A stretch of 64,000 nt of DNA, from the NCBI RefSeq assembly GCF_003610535.1, contig NZ_RAPN01000001.1:3211320-3275319 (forward strand). Reading direction: 5' to 3'. A program made the position numbers and the translations under genes. The notes under the pieces are model-generated. The model was given only the letters and a program-made list of their open reading frames with translations. It was not told the origin of the DNA and ran no database searches. This document shows positions 8,507 through 19,200 of this stretch, piece after piece. The DNA comes from Mangrovibacterium diazotrophicum (GTDB lineage: Bacteria; Bacteroidota; Bacteroidia; Bacteroidales; Prolixibacteraceae). Every line of letters begins with the position of its first letter. Position 1 is the stretch's first letter.

Positions 8507-9700
8507 CTAGTTATACCAGGGGTGGTCTTTAATTTGGATAATTTGTCCGGTATTCAACGAGTTCAGAATGCGACGCGCTGCGACCAGTTGTCCTCGCCGG
8601 TCGGGGTCGTAATCGTCATCCTTCGGGTTGAAACTATTGATTTTCACTCGTCCGGAAGAGTGAATAAAATGATCGTTGCCAATATACAGCCCAACATGCG
8701 TGATGTGATCGGCACTTCGCCCGAAGAACAACAAATCGCCGGGTTGAAAATCGATGCTGTCAACAGAAAGAACTTCGCCGTAACGTGCTTGTTGGGAAGC
8801 GTCGCGGGCCAGCATTACGCCCTGCGAGAAATAGGCTGTCTTCACGAATCCCGAGCAGTCGATTCCTTTGGTTGAAGTTCCACCCCAAAGATACGGGCTG
8901 CCAAACAGCTTTTTCGCAGTCGCGATTACGTTCGCGGCTTCAGGCTGAATCGCCTCCCAATGAGTAATCGGCAAGCATTCTGTGGCTTTCACAAAACCGG
9001 CCCGTCCGTCGGGAAACTTGATTTGAAGAAAACCGTTGACGGATCCTTCACTTTGAACAATGCTCCCTAAAACCAAATCAGACACAGGTTCTGCATCCCC
9101 TTTAGGAGCAGCCAGAGCCCAGCCACTTATTTGGCTGAAAACATAGCGATCCGAAGCTTTCCATTCGGCCATTTGCGCTTCAGTGCAAGTTGCCACACCG
9201 CTCGAACTCGCCCAACCGATGTACGAATCCGGCGTTTGAATCCGGTACCATCCGCCTTTTTTGTCGAGCAACTTCACCGGTGTACCCATCAGTGTTTGCG
9301 ACACCATTTCGGCTGAATATTTCGGGGCCGAACGCATCGGGATAACCGATAATGTGACCAGCCCCCAGGTTTTATCGCCTAAAACCGTATCCGGCAGAAT
9401 ACGAACCGAATCGATTACCTGAACCTGCATCGAAGCAAGTGTATCGAGCAAAAAATCGTGCGCTTCTTTTACACTCGTTTCACCTTTTAAAACGACTTTC
9501 CCACTACTCGTCTCCTGAATGTCGACGTCTAAAACAGCCACTCGCTTATCGGGCACAAATCGCTTAGTAACGCTAGTTGCTAACGTGTCGTACGATTCCT
9601 GATTGCTCCCCGGCTTACAGGAGGCAACCACTAAACACAGCATACCGATGAACATGGATTGCCGCAGAAAACGGCCTCGATGGCAACATTTGTATTTCAT
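8507..9700 (-). CDS. NlpC/P60 murein endopeptidase lipoprotein with SH3 domains
   Basis: 397-residue cysteine peptidase expected to cut gamma-D-Glu-diaminopimelate bonds in muropeptides. The N-terminus carries a lipobox (LVVASC, lipidated Cys about residue 28), so it is probably anchored in the outer or inner membrane facing the periplasm. Two bacterial SH3-like domains follow (about 110-170 and 185-245), then the NlpC/P60 domain (255-380) with catalytic C282 in GIDCSGF, H335 in DHITHVG and H347. A start at an internal ATG (9655) would give a shorter signal. It sits between the phosphoesterase gene (30-base gap) and ycjG (20 bases) and would feed L-Ala-D-Glu to the epimerase. Confidence 0.92.
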   Translation of the reverse strand: MKYKCCHRGRFLRQSMFIGMLCLVVASCKPGSNQESYDTLATSVTKRFVPDKRVAVLDVDIQETSSGKVVLKGETSVKEAHDFLLDTLASMQVQVIDSVRILPDTVLGDKTWGLVTLSVIPMRSAPKYSAEMVSQTLMGTPVKLLDKKGGWYRIQTPDSYIGWASSSGVATCTEAQMAEWKASDRYVFSQISGWALAAPKGDAEPVSDLVLGSIVQSEGSVNGFLQIKFPDGRAGFVKATECLPITHWEAIQPEAANVIATAKKLFGSPYLWGGTSTKGIDCSGFVKTAYFSQGVMLARDASQQARYGEVLSVDSIDFQPGDLLFFGRSADHITHVGLYIGNDHFIHSSGRVKINSFNPKDDDYDPDRRGQLVAARRILNSLNTGQIIQIKDHPWYN

Positions 9701-9730
9701 TTTATTCTCGTTTTTTTGATTACTATCAAT

Positions 9731-11575
9731 TTAATTCACATACTTCAAACACACGATTTTTCCATCCAGCAACGAGACCAAAACCTCGTTGTTTCCAACA
9801 GGCAAGATGTAATTAACCAATGCATTCGAAACTTTGTATTTCCAGGCAACCTGATGTGTCGTTTTATCGATTGCACAAACAATGCCCTCGGTTGTAGGCA
9901 CGAACACCAATTCGCCGGATTCGGTGATTGGCGAAGGTGCAATCTCGTAGCCCAAACCAGCCTTGCTTTCCCAGGCTAGCTTTTGTTCGTCGCACAGGGT
10001 GTAAAAAGCATCGACATTTCCCTCGTGCATGTTTTTGATGTACACCAACTCCCCGTCATCCGAAATGCCAATCGACTCGCGGCAGGAATATGCTTTCGAA
10101 TCCCAGACTTCTGCCCCGGTTTGGGCATCCAGCGCCGTCATGTGCTGATCCGGCGCAACAATAAAGATTTTCCCGTTTGCCGCCACCGGCCAGACCGCAG
10201 CCGGCGACAACATCCGATTGGTATATTTCTCGCGATTCCACATGAGTTTTCCTGTTTGGGTATCCAACGCGTAAAACGAGTTGCCCCACGATCCGAAGTA
10301 GACTTTGCCGTCGTAAACCAGCGGCTTGCACTCAACAAAGTTACTCACCCCGCTGAATTCCCAATTGAGTTTCCCGGTTTTCAAACTGACGGACCGGAAA
10401 ATACCTTCGGAAGAGCCGATATAAACTGAATTTTGATCGGCTGACGGTGAAGCAACAATTGATTTTCCGGTCTCAAAACGCCAAAGCTCCTGCCCCGTTT
10501 TTAAGTCAATACAGTAGATGTTATTGTCGGTCGACGCACAAACGACTTTGTTTTCCGAGACTGCCGGTGTCGAATAGACTTTCCCGCCAGTTTGAAATTG
10601 CCAAACAGTTTTGCCGGTGTTTGTGTCGAGCGCCACAATTGCCCCTGCCACATTTCCGTAAACGGCAATATCGCCTACAACAGAAAGTCCGGTTCCTATA
10701 TCGCTCACATCCTGAAACTCCCAAACTTTCGACACGCCCGGATACTTTTCATTGACCGAATAATCGGGACGAGGGTATGTTTTCGTATCGGCTTCAAAAT
10801 GATGATTCACCAACGGTACTTTGCACCAAACGTCATTTGTCTTTACGCCCGGGGTTCGTTCGGCGTAAAACATCGTGTCCTGTTGGATCGTGACGATATT
10901 GTAGCCGCCAATCTCCCTTCTTGCCCGTAGGTTGGAGCGCCCCATCACGCCGGGAATGCCTTCAAAATCGTACAATTTATTGGCATGCCCGTGCCCCAAG
11001 AGGTCGGCTTGGATATTTCGCGATTTCAGCAGATCGATAATCTTGTACCAGTTCGACAAGGAATTGTCGAGCGGATAGTGGTTGACAAAAATGACCGGTT
11101 GCTCGGGATCTTGCATGTGGCTTAGAATTGAATCGAGGTAAACCAGTTGTTCGTGCGGAACAAGACCCGGAGCCATGCGCATGTTGGGGCCACTGGCTGT
11201 CCCGATAAACAAATAGCCGCCGGCTTCGAAACTAAACTCCTCGCAACCGAAAATACGAACAAAGCTGTTGTTTCCGCTTTCCGACCATTTGGAATCGTGA
11301 TTTCCCGGCACGATGTACCATGGCTTGTTCAATTTTGAAATGATTGCCTTTGCCGTGTTCAATTCTTCGTCGGAACCAAACTCTGTAATGTCGCCCGAAA
11401 GGATCACAAAATCGATGTCATCCTGCCCATTAATATCTTTAACCGTATTTTCCAGATCTTCAGCACCGGTTCCCGAACCAACGTGCGTATCAGTAACATG
11501 CGCAAACCGCAATGTTTGTGCAGAGAGTATTCCTATTTGAAAAGCGAGGATGAAAAGGAATATAATTTTTCTCAT
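9731..11575 (-). CDS. Secreted calcineurin-like phosphoesterase fused to PQQ-type beta-propeller
   Basis: 614-residue exported protein (signal peptide MRKIIFLFILAFQIGILSAQ). Residues 20-260 form a binuclear-metal phosphoesterase: HVTDTHVG, LSGDITE, VPGNHDS, VNHYPLD and GHGHANK are the five metal-binding blocks in order. Residues about 290-610 contain repeated G-x-x-x-W-x-F/Y blocks (TGKTVWQFQTGG, TGQELWRFETG, TGKLNWEFSG, TGKLMWNREK, TGAEVWDSKA), the signature of a PQQ-like or BamB-like propeller. The substrate is unknown. Its place between the amidase and NlpC/P60 genes suggests a cell-wall phospho-compound such as undecaprenyl-linked, teichoic or phosphorylated sugar material, but that is a guess. 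The domain pair is uncommon. Confidence 0.87.
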   Translation of the reverse strand: MRKIIFLFILAFQIGILSAQTLRFAHVTDTHVGSGTGAEDLENTVKDINGQDDIDFVILSGDITEFGSDEELNTAKAIISKLNKPWYIVPGNHDSKWSESGNNSFVRIFGCEEFSFEAGGYLFIGTASGPNMRMAPGLVPHEQLVYLDSILSHMQDPEQPVIFVNHYPLDNSLSNWYKIIDLLKSRNIQADLLGHGHANKLYDFEGIPGVMGRSNLRARREIGGYNIVTIQQDTMFYAERTPGVKTNDVWCKVPLVNHHFEADTKTYPRPDYSVNEKYPGVSKVWEFQDVSDIGTGLSVVGDIAVYGNVAGAIVALDTNTGKTVWQFQTGGKVYSTPAVSENKVVCASTDNNIYCIDLKTGQELWRFETGKSIVASPSADQNSVYIGSSEGIFRSVSLKTGKLNWEFSGVSNFVECKPLVYDGKVYFGSWGNSFYALDTQTGKLMWNREKYTNRMLSPAAVWPVAANGKIFIVAPDQHMTALDAQTGAEVWDSKAYSCRESIGISDDGELVYIKNMHEGNVDAFYTLCDEQKLAWESKAGLGYEIAPSPITESGELVFVPTTEGIVCAIDKTTHQVAWKYKVSNALVNYILPVGNNEVLVSLLDGKIVCLKYVN

Positions 11576-11613
11576 TTGGTTAATGAATTTGAAATACTTG
11601 CTAACCGTAAAAT

Positions 11614-12819
11614 CTACTTATTATCTTTTAGCCAGTCGATGATACCTTTACGAATTTTCTTCGCCGTTTTCTTTTGAAAGTGCGGATCGATGACCTGCTT
11701 TTCATCCGTTTCGTTGCTTAAAAAAGCCACTTCAACCAAGCAGTTTGGATATTCGGTAGGACCGCTCAAGGCAAAGTTGAAGTTGCCAACATTGCCGAAC
11801 TCATCCAGCCCCAGTTCCAACATTCGGTTTAAAATGGTTACCGAAAGAGGTTTAAATCCGATATAACGATAGTAAGTGCTCACCCCGCTTACCGATCGAT
11901 TGGAAGAGGAATTGTGGTGAATGCTGATCAGAAGATCCGGGTTTTGTTCCCGTAACATCAATGTACGATCTGTCATACTTAGTTCTTCATCACCATTTCG
12001 GGTCATAAATACGTTCGCTCCGCGGCGTTTCAAATACTTTTCGAGTTGTTTCGCCACCTGCAGATTGCAATCTTTTTCCTGAACACGAGTATAAACGCCA
12101 ACTGCACCTGTATTTGAGCCACCATGCCCGGCATCGATAGCGATCTTCAGATGCTTTAGTGCGGTGCGAGTCGGCTGCCGCTTGATCGAAATTTGTAAGG
12201 ATTTGTCTTTATAACCGATGGAATATCCCCAGATTTGCTGATGTTTTAGTTCGATGATCACTCGGAAAACATCGTCTTCCACCTGTTCACAATACGCATT
12301 TTTTATTTCGGTTGCCGACCGGCGTTGCGTAATCCAGTTTGTGTTGCTTGTCGCACCGTAAATATCCACAACGATCCGCGATGGGTTAATCATCTGAATA
12401 CTTTTATAGGGCAGTCTTTCGTCCAGTCGAATCGACACCAGGTCACTTTGTGCGTCTCCATCCACTTTCCAGGAAGACGTCAGGTGGTACGGAGTTTTTG
12501 GGTAGACCCCCGAAAGTTGAATATTTGCTTTCGGAATAAAAGCTTTGTGATTTTTTGAGAGTTGCACAATGTAGTCATCAGCCAGACTATCGACTACCTG
12601 CAAAACCACCGCGGTATCCAGGTAAGTCATCTTTGCACCACCGAGGCGGTCAGCTCCAGGTCCATATTCCAGGTAGGGCAAATCTCCGGTCGTTATTCCT
12701 TTCAGAAAAAGGCTATCATTGAGCGTTTGAAGACTGTCGGTCTGAGCATACAAACCTGAGAAACAGTAAATACCTAAAAGGAACAGGAACGTTTTTATTT
12801 GATATTCTTTCCGTGACAT
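11614..12819 (-). CDS. N-acetylmuramoyl-L-alanine amidase (Amidase_3)
   Basis: 401-residue zinc hydrolase that separates the stem peptide from MurNAc. A signal peptide (KTFLFLLGIYCFSGLYAQ) directs export. Residues about 80-190 form a beta-rich AMIN-like region (RIVVDIYG), and the Amidase_3 domain occupies about 205-400 with zinc ligands in IAIDAGHGG, the following conserved Glu in the RVQEKD region, SIHHNSS, and the catalytic Glu in LVEVAFLSNETDE. ATG at 12819 is preferred over a TTG three codons upstream. It is the second gene after namZ (73-base gap) in a muropeptide-processing operon, so it likely acts on imported or periplasmic fragments rather than in cell division, though the latter cannot be excluded. 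Confidence 0.92.
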   Translation of the reverse strand: MSRKEYQIKTFLFLLGIYCFSGLYAQTDSLQTLNDSLFLKGITTGDLPYLEYGPGADRLGGAKMTYLDTAVVLQVVDSLADDYIVQLSKNHKAFIPKANIQLSGVYPKTPYHLTSSWKVDGDAQSDLVSIRLDERLPYKSIQMINPSRIVVDIYGATSNTNWITQRRSATEIKNAYCEQVEDDVFRVIIELKHQQIWGYSIGYKDKSLQISIKRQPTRTALKHLKIAIDAGHGGSNTGAVGVYTRVQEKDCNLQVAKQLEKYLKRRGANVFMTRNGDEELSMTDRTLMLREQNPDLLISIHHNSSSNRSVSGVSTYYRYIGFKPLSVTILNRMLELGLDEFGNVGNFNFALSGPTEYPNCLVEVAFLSNETDEKQVIDPHFQKKTAKKIRKGIIDWLKDNK

Positions 12820-12892
12820 ATTATTCAACTAGTTTCAACTTTACAGCGAAAAAAAGCGGTGTAAAATTGCGTTCATCGACTGACTTAAAAAG

Positions 12893-14092
12893 CTAATTTT
12901 CATCGTATAAAAGATACTTCTTTCTCATCTGTTTATACTTATCCAAATCTTGCTGCCAACTGGCACGGATTTGCTCTTCACTCTGCCCCTCGATAATTTG
13001 CTTGCGCAACTGATCGGTGCCGGCCAAGGTGTCGAAAAACGAGATGAAAAAGTTCTCCTTGTCATCGCACTTGTTGTAAAAATCGATGACGTATTTGATT
13101 TCGAGTTGCCTTATCTCCTGGAGCTGGCTGAGCGCCACACCCGATAAATCGTAGCCGTAGCAGGTATCACCTTCAAACTTGGGATGAAGCGCCAGCACCG
13201 GGATCGATTTCGGAACATAGGAAAAATCGGTCGGCGTGTAGTAAGGCGCACCGAATTGCTGAAAGGGTTTGTAAGTTCCGCGGCCTTCATTCACATTGGC
13301 ACCCTCGAACAAACAAATTGAAGGATAAAGGTAAATCGACTTCATATCGGGCAAGTTGGGCGAAGGAAGTATCGGCAACTGGTACTTCGTCGCATGCGTG
13401 TAGTTTTCCACTTTCACCACCTCCAAATCGCATTGAATGCTGTCTTTCAGCCAGCCTTCGCCGTTAGCCATTTGCGCATATTCACCCACTGTAAGCCCGT
13501 GGATAACCGGGATCGGGTTCAGGCCCACAAAACTACCGAATTGAGAATCGAGCACTGGCCCATCAACGTAATAGCCCAGCGGGTTTGGACGGTCGAGAAC
13601 AATCACTTTAATCCCGTTTTCGGCACAAGCCTCCATGACTTTATTGAGTGTTGAGATGTAGGTGAAGAAACGCACACCAACATCCTGAATGTCGAAAACA
13701 ACAACATCGACGCCCTCAAGCATCTCGGGACCGGGTTTCCGATTCTTGCCGTAAAGCGAATAAACCGGAACACCCGTATCCGGGTCGGTTGTACCATCAA
13801 CATGCTTGCCACGCTCGACGGTTCCTTTATAACCGTGCTCGGGAGCGTAAATCGCCTTAATGTTGACACCTTTCCTGTAGAGGTAGTCGATCAGGTGAAC
13901 CGAGTCGACCATCGATGTTTGATTGACCACCAAGCCAACGTTTTTATTTTCCAAAAGCGGCAGGTAGATCTCAGAACGGTCAGCACCAACGATCACCGCG
14001 GGTTCTGACTGTTCAGTTGAATTGCTGCATCCGGTTGTTAAAATAGAAGCCAGAAGAATCAAACAGGAAATCAAACTCAGTTTCGCGTACAT
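12893..14092 (-). CDS. namZ: NamZ-family exo-beta-N-acetylmuramidase (DUF1343) lipoprotein
   Basis: 399-residue lipoprotein (lipobox ILTTGC) of the DUF1343 family, whose characterised Bacillus member NamZ/YbbC removes terminal MurNAc from the non-reducing end of peptide-free glycan. Family hallmarks are visible: IYAPEHGYKG, VVFDIQDVGVRFFTYIS, VLDRPNPLG, the SPNLPD segment and NEGRGTYKPFQQFGAPY. It is the first gene of the namZ-amidase-phosphoesterase-nlpC-ycjG series, and downstream of susCD-1 beyond a terminator, so some read-through is possible. With the NagZ homologue at 19619 it would allow sequential exolytic shortening of MurNAc-GlcNAc chains. The activity is by homology, not shown here. 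Confidence 0.88.
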   Translation of the reverse strand: MYAKLSLISCLILLASILTTGCSNSTEQSEPAVIVGADRSEIYLPLLENKNVGLVVNQTSMVDSVHLIDYLYRKGVNIKAIYAPEHGYKGTVERGKHVDGTTDPDTGVPVYSLYGKNRKPGPEMLEGVDVVVFDIQDVGVRFFTYISTLNKVMEACAENGIKVIVLDRPNPLGYYVDGPVLDSQFGSFVGLNPIPVIHGLTVGEYAQMANGEGWLKDSIQCDLEVVKVENYTHATKYQLPILPSPNLPDMKSIYLYPSICLFEGANVNEGRGTYKPFQQFGAPYYTPTDFSYVPKSIPVLALHPKFEGDTCYGYDLSGVALSQLQEIRQLEIKYVIDFYNKCDDKENFFISFFDTLAGTDQLRKQIIEGQSEEQIRASWQQDLDKYKQMRKKYLLYDEN

Positions 14093-14576
14093 GAATTGTC
14101 TTTTTAAATTGGTAATATTCTATTCTTAAAAATTAAAAATGAGAGAGGCTGCGGTGTCTCGGTGCTAGTTTGATTTTGAGGCATCCCGAAGAAAAACCTC
14201 ATCAAGTAAAACAGGAGCGAAGGAACATTTTGCTAAGATTGAACAGCCGCTTTTTTGCCGTTCCCAAACATACTAGTCATACGTTTTTCGAAAGATAATC
14301 TGCTGCGGAATTTGAACCCGACTCCGTTTCCGTACTCCTGAGATTTCACTCCCATAGTCACGTCCAACCTATATCGGAATTCGGGACCAAACATCATCAA
14401 GATCTTCCTCCAATACAACTATTGCACAGAACCCGGTTGCAGCACACCATCTACTGTCCCCCAACAGAATTTGTGGCTTTTCACCTGAACAGCGACTAAA
14501 AAAAGGAATGAATGGAAGATCCGCTCTGAAAAGAGCAGCTCAAATAAAAAGAATAACCCCCTTGACTAAATGATTT
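14093..14576. other. Intergenic region between susD-1 terminator and namZ
   Basis: No convincing gene. A 61-codon minus-strand reading frame (14233-14418) is arginine-rich, has no recognisable domain and was not called. A TATGTTTG box on the minus strand (14265-14272) is a weak candidate -7 element for the namZ operon, giving a leader of about 165 bases. No operator palindrome like those at the other units of the locus is seen. Confidence 0.4.
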
Positions 14577-14612
14577 AAAAAAAGGACAGTTCTCTTGCAG
14601 AGAACTGTCCTT
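14577..14612 (-). terminator. Strong rho-independent terminator of susCD-1
   Basis: AAGGACAGTTCTC (14582-14594) pairs perfectly with GAGAACTGTCCTT (14600-14612), five-base loop. On the minus strand it is followed by an unbroken T-run. It lies 11 bases beyond the susD-1 stop. Confidence 0.92.
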
Positions 14613-14622
14613 AACAATCTAA

Positions 14623-16194
14623 TTATTCTGCAGTATCCCACCAAACGGGTTCAGTCATATAAGTATTCTCGAAAACACCCAATGCCGTTACTTTGGCAGC
14701 ATTATAATATCGTTCGTAGTAAGCCATCTGGTAACGACGAATGTAATCCGTCTCGGTTGGGAAAGCGGTTTCATAAACAAATTCAGGACGCATAAAGCCT
14801 TTATAGACACCGGCATCCAGATCGTAGGTTCCCGCTGAACCGATACAATAGTCACAACGTCTCATATCAGTCCAAACTTCAGGACTATAAGTTAACGCGA
14901 TGTACTTCTGCATCATGATGTGGCTCAGGGTCAACTCAGTCGAACTTTGTGCCACTGCTTCACTCGCCAGGAAGGCAGCACTTTCAGTCGACGAAATTCC
15001 CATTTTATCCATGTTTGCCTGAATACCTGCTTTGTAAGCTGTTAACGCACTGGCTTTGTCTCCTTCGCGGAAATAAACTTCAGCCTCGATAAACTTCACT
15101 TCAGAGTAGGAAAGCAGGAAATATGGTGAATTTTGTTGTGTGTAGAACAACACATTGTCATCAGTCGAGCGAAGCCCAACATAGTTTACATCCGAAGCCA
15201 ATGGCTCAGAATCTACCTTTGTCAAATCAACACCGTAGGAATACTCTCCTGCATTGTCGCCACTTAAAATTTTCGGGATCAACAAGGCTGCACGAGGGTC
15301 TTCAACGCCGCTATTCCAGCTGTTTCCTGTTCCGTCAACTGTATTCAACAGGTAATCAATCCATAATTTACCGGGCTTGTAGCTGGCCGACATGTTTTGA
15401 TATTGAATAGAACGGCGAGCCGAAATATCGCTAATCTCATACGGATAGGAAGCATCATCGTCATTCGAACTAAAAGACATTGAAAGAGCTGACAGGATGC
15501 CGCTTGGATTATAAGACAACAGATCGGTACCCTCTGCTTTTTTAGACAGGTGACTCATCAAACGGGCTTTTACGCCGTATGCAAACTTGATCCATTTGTC
15601 TACATCACCGTTGTACATGATATCGCCGGCGGCTAAAGTTGGAGCATCTTCCGCTTGAGTCTTCTGCAAGTCAGCAATCGCTTCGTCGCACAATGGCAAC
15701 ACCTGGCTGTAAACGTACTCTGCATCATCATAATCCGGCTGAATGTTTCCTGCCAAACCATCCTGATAGGCCATGTAGCCGTAGGCATCAACCAAAGCGC
15801 CACAACCAAATGCCTCCAAAATTTTACCAACACCAACATAATGCCATGCACCCAAATCTTCTGCATCCTGCACCATTTCGTCGATGTTCACCCAAGCATA
15901 GCCGTACCAGCACTGCCAAACCCATGCGTCGGCATTATTCTGAAATTGCCAGTTTTCCAACTGGTAATAACGGGCACTAGGGCTGTAAATATATCCCATT
16001 TGCTGGGTCAGGGCGGCAACACGGGTTCCGTGACTGCCATAAAAGTCGAAAGTCTCCGTCAAAGCATAGGGCAGTCGCTGATCAGGAGAAGCTTCCTGCG
16101 CGCTGTTCGGGGACGTATTAATGTCCAGATCATAATCACAGGACGTGATTATCAATCCGAGTAATATGATTAAAGTTGTCGTTATCTTTTTCAT
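14623..16194 (-). CDS. SusD-like outer-membrane lipoprotein (SusD_2 type), pair 1
   Basis: 523-residue surface lipoprotein (signal MKKITTTLIILLGLIITSC, Cys lipidation) that forms the lid of a SusC/SusD import complex. The N-terminal DINTSPNSAQEASPDQRLPY and the later YFREGDKASALTAYKAGI and QKYIALTYSPEVWTDMRRCDY regions fit the SusD-like group 2 family with TPR-like helices. It follows susC-1 by 11 bases and ends with its own strong terminator. Within this murein locus the pair probably imports muropeptides or GlcNAc-MurNAc fragments. The ligand is inferred from neighbours; peptides or glycoprotein sugars are alternatives. Confidence 0.92.
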   Translation of the reverse strand: MKKITTTLIILLGLIITSCDYDLDINTSPNSAQEASPDQRLPYALTETFDFYGSHGTRVAALTQQMGYIYSPSARYYQLENWQFQNNADAWVWQCWYGYAWVNIDEMVQDAEDLGAWHYVGVGKILEAFGCGALVDAYGYMAYQDGLAGNIQPDYDDAEYVYSQVLPLCDEAIADLQKTQAEDAPTLAAGDIMYNGDVDKWIKFAYGVKARLMSHLSKKAEGTDLLSYNPSGILSALSMSFSSNDDDASYPYEISDISARRSIQYQNMSASYKPGKLWIDYLLNTVDGTGNSWNSGVEDPRAALLIPKILSGDNAGEYSYGVDLTKVDSEPLASDVNYVGLRSTDDNVLFYTQQNSPYFLLSYSEVKFIEAEVYFREGDKASALTAYKAGIQANMDKMGISSTESAAFLASEAVAQSSTELTLSHIMMQKYIALTYSPEVWTDMRRCDYCIGSAGTYDLDAGVYKGFMRPEFVYETAFPTETDYIRRYQMAYYERYYNAAKVTALGVFENTYMTEPVWWDTAE

Positions 16195-16205
16195 AGTTGA
16201 TTGCT

Positions 16206-19200
16206 TTAAAACTTAATATTTACACCAAATGCAACACTGGTTGTAGCTGGTACGCCTGCATAATCGATCGCTGTAGAACCGGCACCAACAACACCTGAAC
16301 CTCCGGCACTTACCTCAGGGTCCATTCCTTTATAGTTGGTAAATAACAACAAGTTAGTTCCCGACAGCGAAATATCTGCTGATTTAACAAATCCGAGTTT
16401 ATCACAGAAAGAACCCGGCAAAGAGTAGGTTAACGACGCAGAACGCAAACGGAACCAATTCACATCGGTAATAAAGTGAGAAGCATCCGCAACATACTCA
16501 TTCTGATAGTAGCTTTGATCCAATTCCACGGAGCTGGTTGCATCCTGGTAATCACCATTCGAATCAACCATTACACCACTGAATTGCCCTGTTGTACCAC
16601 GGTTTTCGGTTTCTTTACTTGTACCCGAGTAAACCATTGCATATTCGGTTGCATTGTAAACATCTCCGCCCTTGCGGATATCAATCAGGAATGAAAGATT
16701 CCAATTTTTAAAGGTGATACTGTTGTTGAAGCCAAGCAACAAATCCGGCTCGCGGTTACCAACGATATTGGTCGCATCTGTTGAAGTAATTGGCAAACCG
16801 GTATCAGAATCCAGGATTGTTTTTCCATTTTCATCCGCCGTCCAGCGCTGACCAGTCAAGCCAAGGAAGTCTCCTTCGCCGATTGATGCCGATTTGGCCG
16901 GTCCGATTTGCACGTCAGTTACGTAAAGCAGGGTAACACCTTCTGGAAGATCCGTTACCGTACCATCGTTGTGTGAAATATTCAACGAAGTATCCCAAGT
17001 CCAATCTTTCGATTTAACCGGTTTACCGGTCAAGGTAACTTCAACCCCTTTGTTGATAACCGTACCGAAGTTTACATACTGGAAGATGTAACCGGTTGCC
17101 ATACTCACACGAGGAGAGATGATCTGGTCCTTACTGCGTGTATCATAGTAGGTGAAATCAACTCCAAAACGACCTTTCAGGAAACGCATATCCAAACCTA
17201 ACTCAGTTGATTCGGTTGTTTCCGGTTTTAGGTTCGGGTTACCACCGGTGTAACTGTTCGAATATCCACCGCCAACTGTCGTTACAGGGTCATTCAGATA
17301 AGTAGCTGTTTGGTAAACCGGAGCATCCTTACCAACCTGTGACCAAGAAGCACGAAGTTTAGCAAATGAGAATTTATCTTTCAACTCATCCGAGAACAGT
17401 TCTGAGACAATAACACTACCACTTACAGATGGGTAGAAGAAAGAGCGGTTCTCAGCAGACAAAGTTGATGACCAGTCGTTACGACCGGTAACACTCAAAT
17501 ATGCAATGCCTTTGTAGTCGGCAGAAAACTCGCCAAAGAAGCTGTACAAACGTTTTGTTGAACGATAATTTGAATAGCTCTTATTGTCTTCATCAGCGTT
17601 ATTGATACTGAGGAAGTCGCTCAATAAACCAATCGCCTGCTGCTTGTTTCTGTAATAAGTTGTTTGCTCGTAGTTATGTCCGAGCAACAAACCAAGTGTG
17701 AAGTCATTTACTTTTTTGTTGGCTGATAAAGTTAAGTTCGATGTCAAAATGTTGTTTTCACGTTGAATCTCGCTAACGGAACCGTCAGTATAAGTGTCTG
17801 CTACAGCAGATCCCGGGTACAAAATACTGCGGGTATACATGTTATAATGGTCAACCCCCAAACGGTAAGTACCACTCAACCAATCTGTCGGATCAATTGT
17901 AACGTAACCTGAACCAATAAAACGGTGAACGTCGTCGGTTACCGGGTTGCGGTTTACTGTCCAATAAGGGTTGTCGACATCATCTACCGGTTCAACATTG
18001 TTTACCAAAGGAACACGGCTGCCACCTTCCAACCAATTCGACATGTTGTTATTCACCGGCCACAGGTAAAGGCTGATCATCGCACCATCGCCTGAAGATC
18101 CGTAAAGACCATCACCGGTCAATGTTTTGTTTGATTGAGAGTAAATGTAGTTTGTATTCATCCCAACCGTAAATATGCCTTTCGTTTGCTCACCGTTAAA
18201 ACGGAATGAGTTTTTAATGTAATTCGTAGTCGGCACGATACCGTTTTGGTCAGAGCGGTTCATGGAGATGAAAAAAGTCCCGTTTTCATTACCACCCGAT
18301 ACGCTACCGGTCACATCATAGGACCACGCTGTTTGGAAGAAATCTTCCATATTGTTGTATATCGAACCCGAAACAGGAGCACCCCAGGAACTGGCTGTTC
18401 CATCATCGGCGACACCGTTGTTACCCTGTCCGTACATTTTTTGATATTCAGGATATTTATTAGCCACATCCATGCGGAATTTAGAGCTCACGGTAACTTG
18501 TGGTACACCGGCCTTCCCTTTTTTAGTCGTGATGATTACAGCACCCGCAGCAGCTTTCAAACCATAAAGCGCTGCAGCAGCAGGACCTTTCAACACCGAG
18601 ATAGACTCGATATCGTCCGAGTTAAGGTCCAAACCACGGTTGGCCGAGTAAGTTGAAGTGGCACTCAAACCACCGGTACTCGAGTCGCCGCCAACAGCCG
18701 AGTTGTCGATTGGAATACCATCAACTACAAATAATGGCTGGTTGTCGCCCGTCAGCGAAGTACCCCCGCGAATAATAATCTGAGACGAAGATCCTGGCGC
18801 ACCGCCCGAGTTTGTTACGTTCACCCCGGCAATTTTACCATTCAATGAGTTTACCAGGTTGGGCTCTTTGACTTTCACCAGGTCAGCACCCTTCACCTCC
18901 TGGACTGCATAGCCCAAGGCTTTGGTTTCTTTTTTGATCCCCATGGCTGTTACAACCACTTCGTTCACCTCTTCAGTTGAAGCTTCGAGCTGAATTTGAA
19001 GGCTCGTTGAATTGCCAACGGCTACTTCCTGAGACTCCATCCCGATGAATGAAACCTGCAAAACAGCACCTGGCTTCACCGATAAAGTGAATTTACCACT
19101 CATGTCGGTCACTGTACCATTGGTCGTTCCCTTCTCCTGGATAGTCACTCCCGGAAGAGGATCCTTTGTCGTCTTTTCCTGAACGACTCCGGATATCGTT

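Noticed and set aside
14233-14418. 61-codon minus-strand reading frame before namZ
   Set aside because: No recognised domain and no supporting start context; it is probably a chance frame in non-coding DNA.
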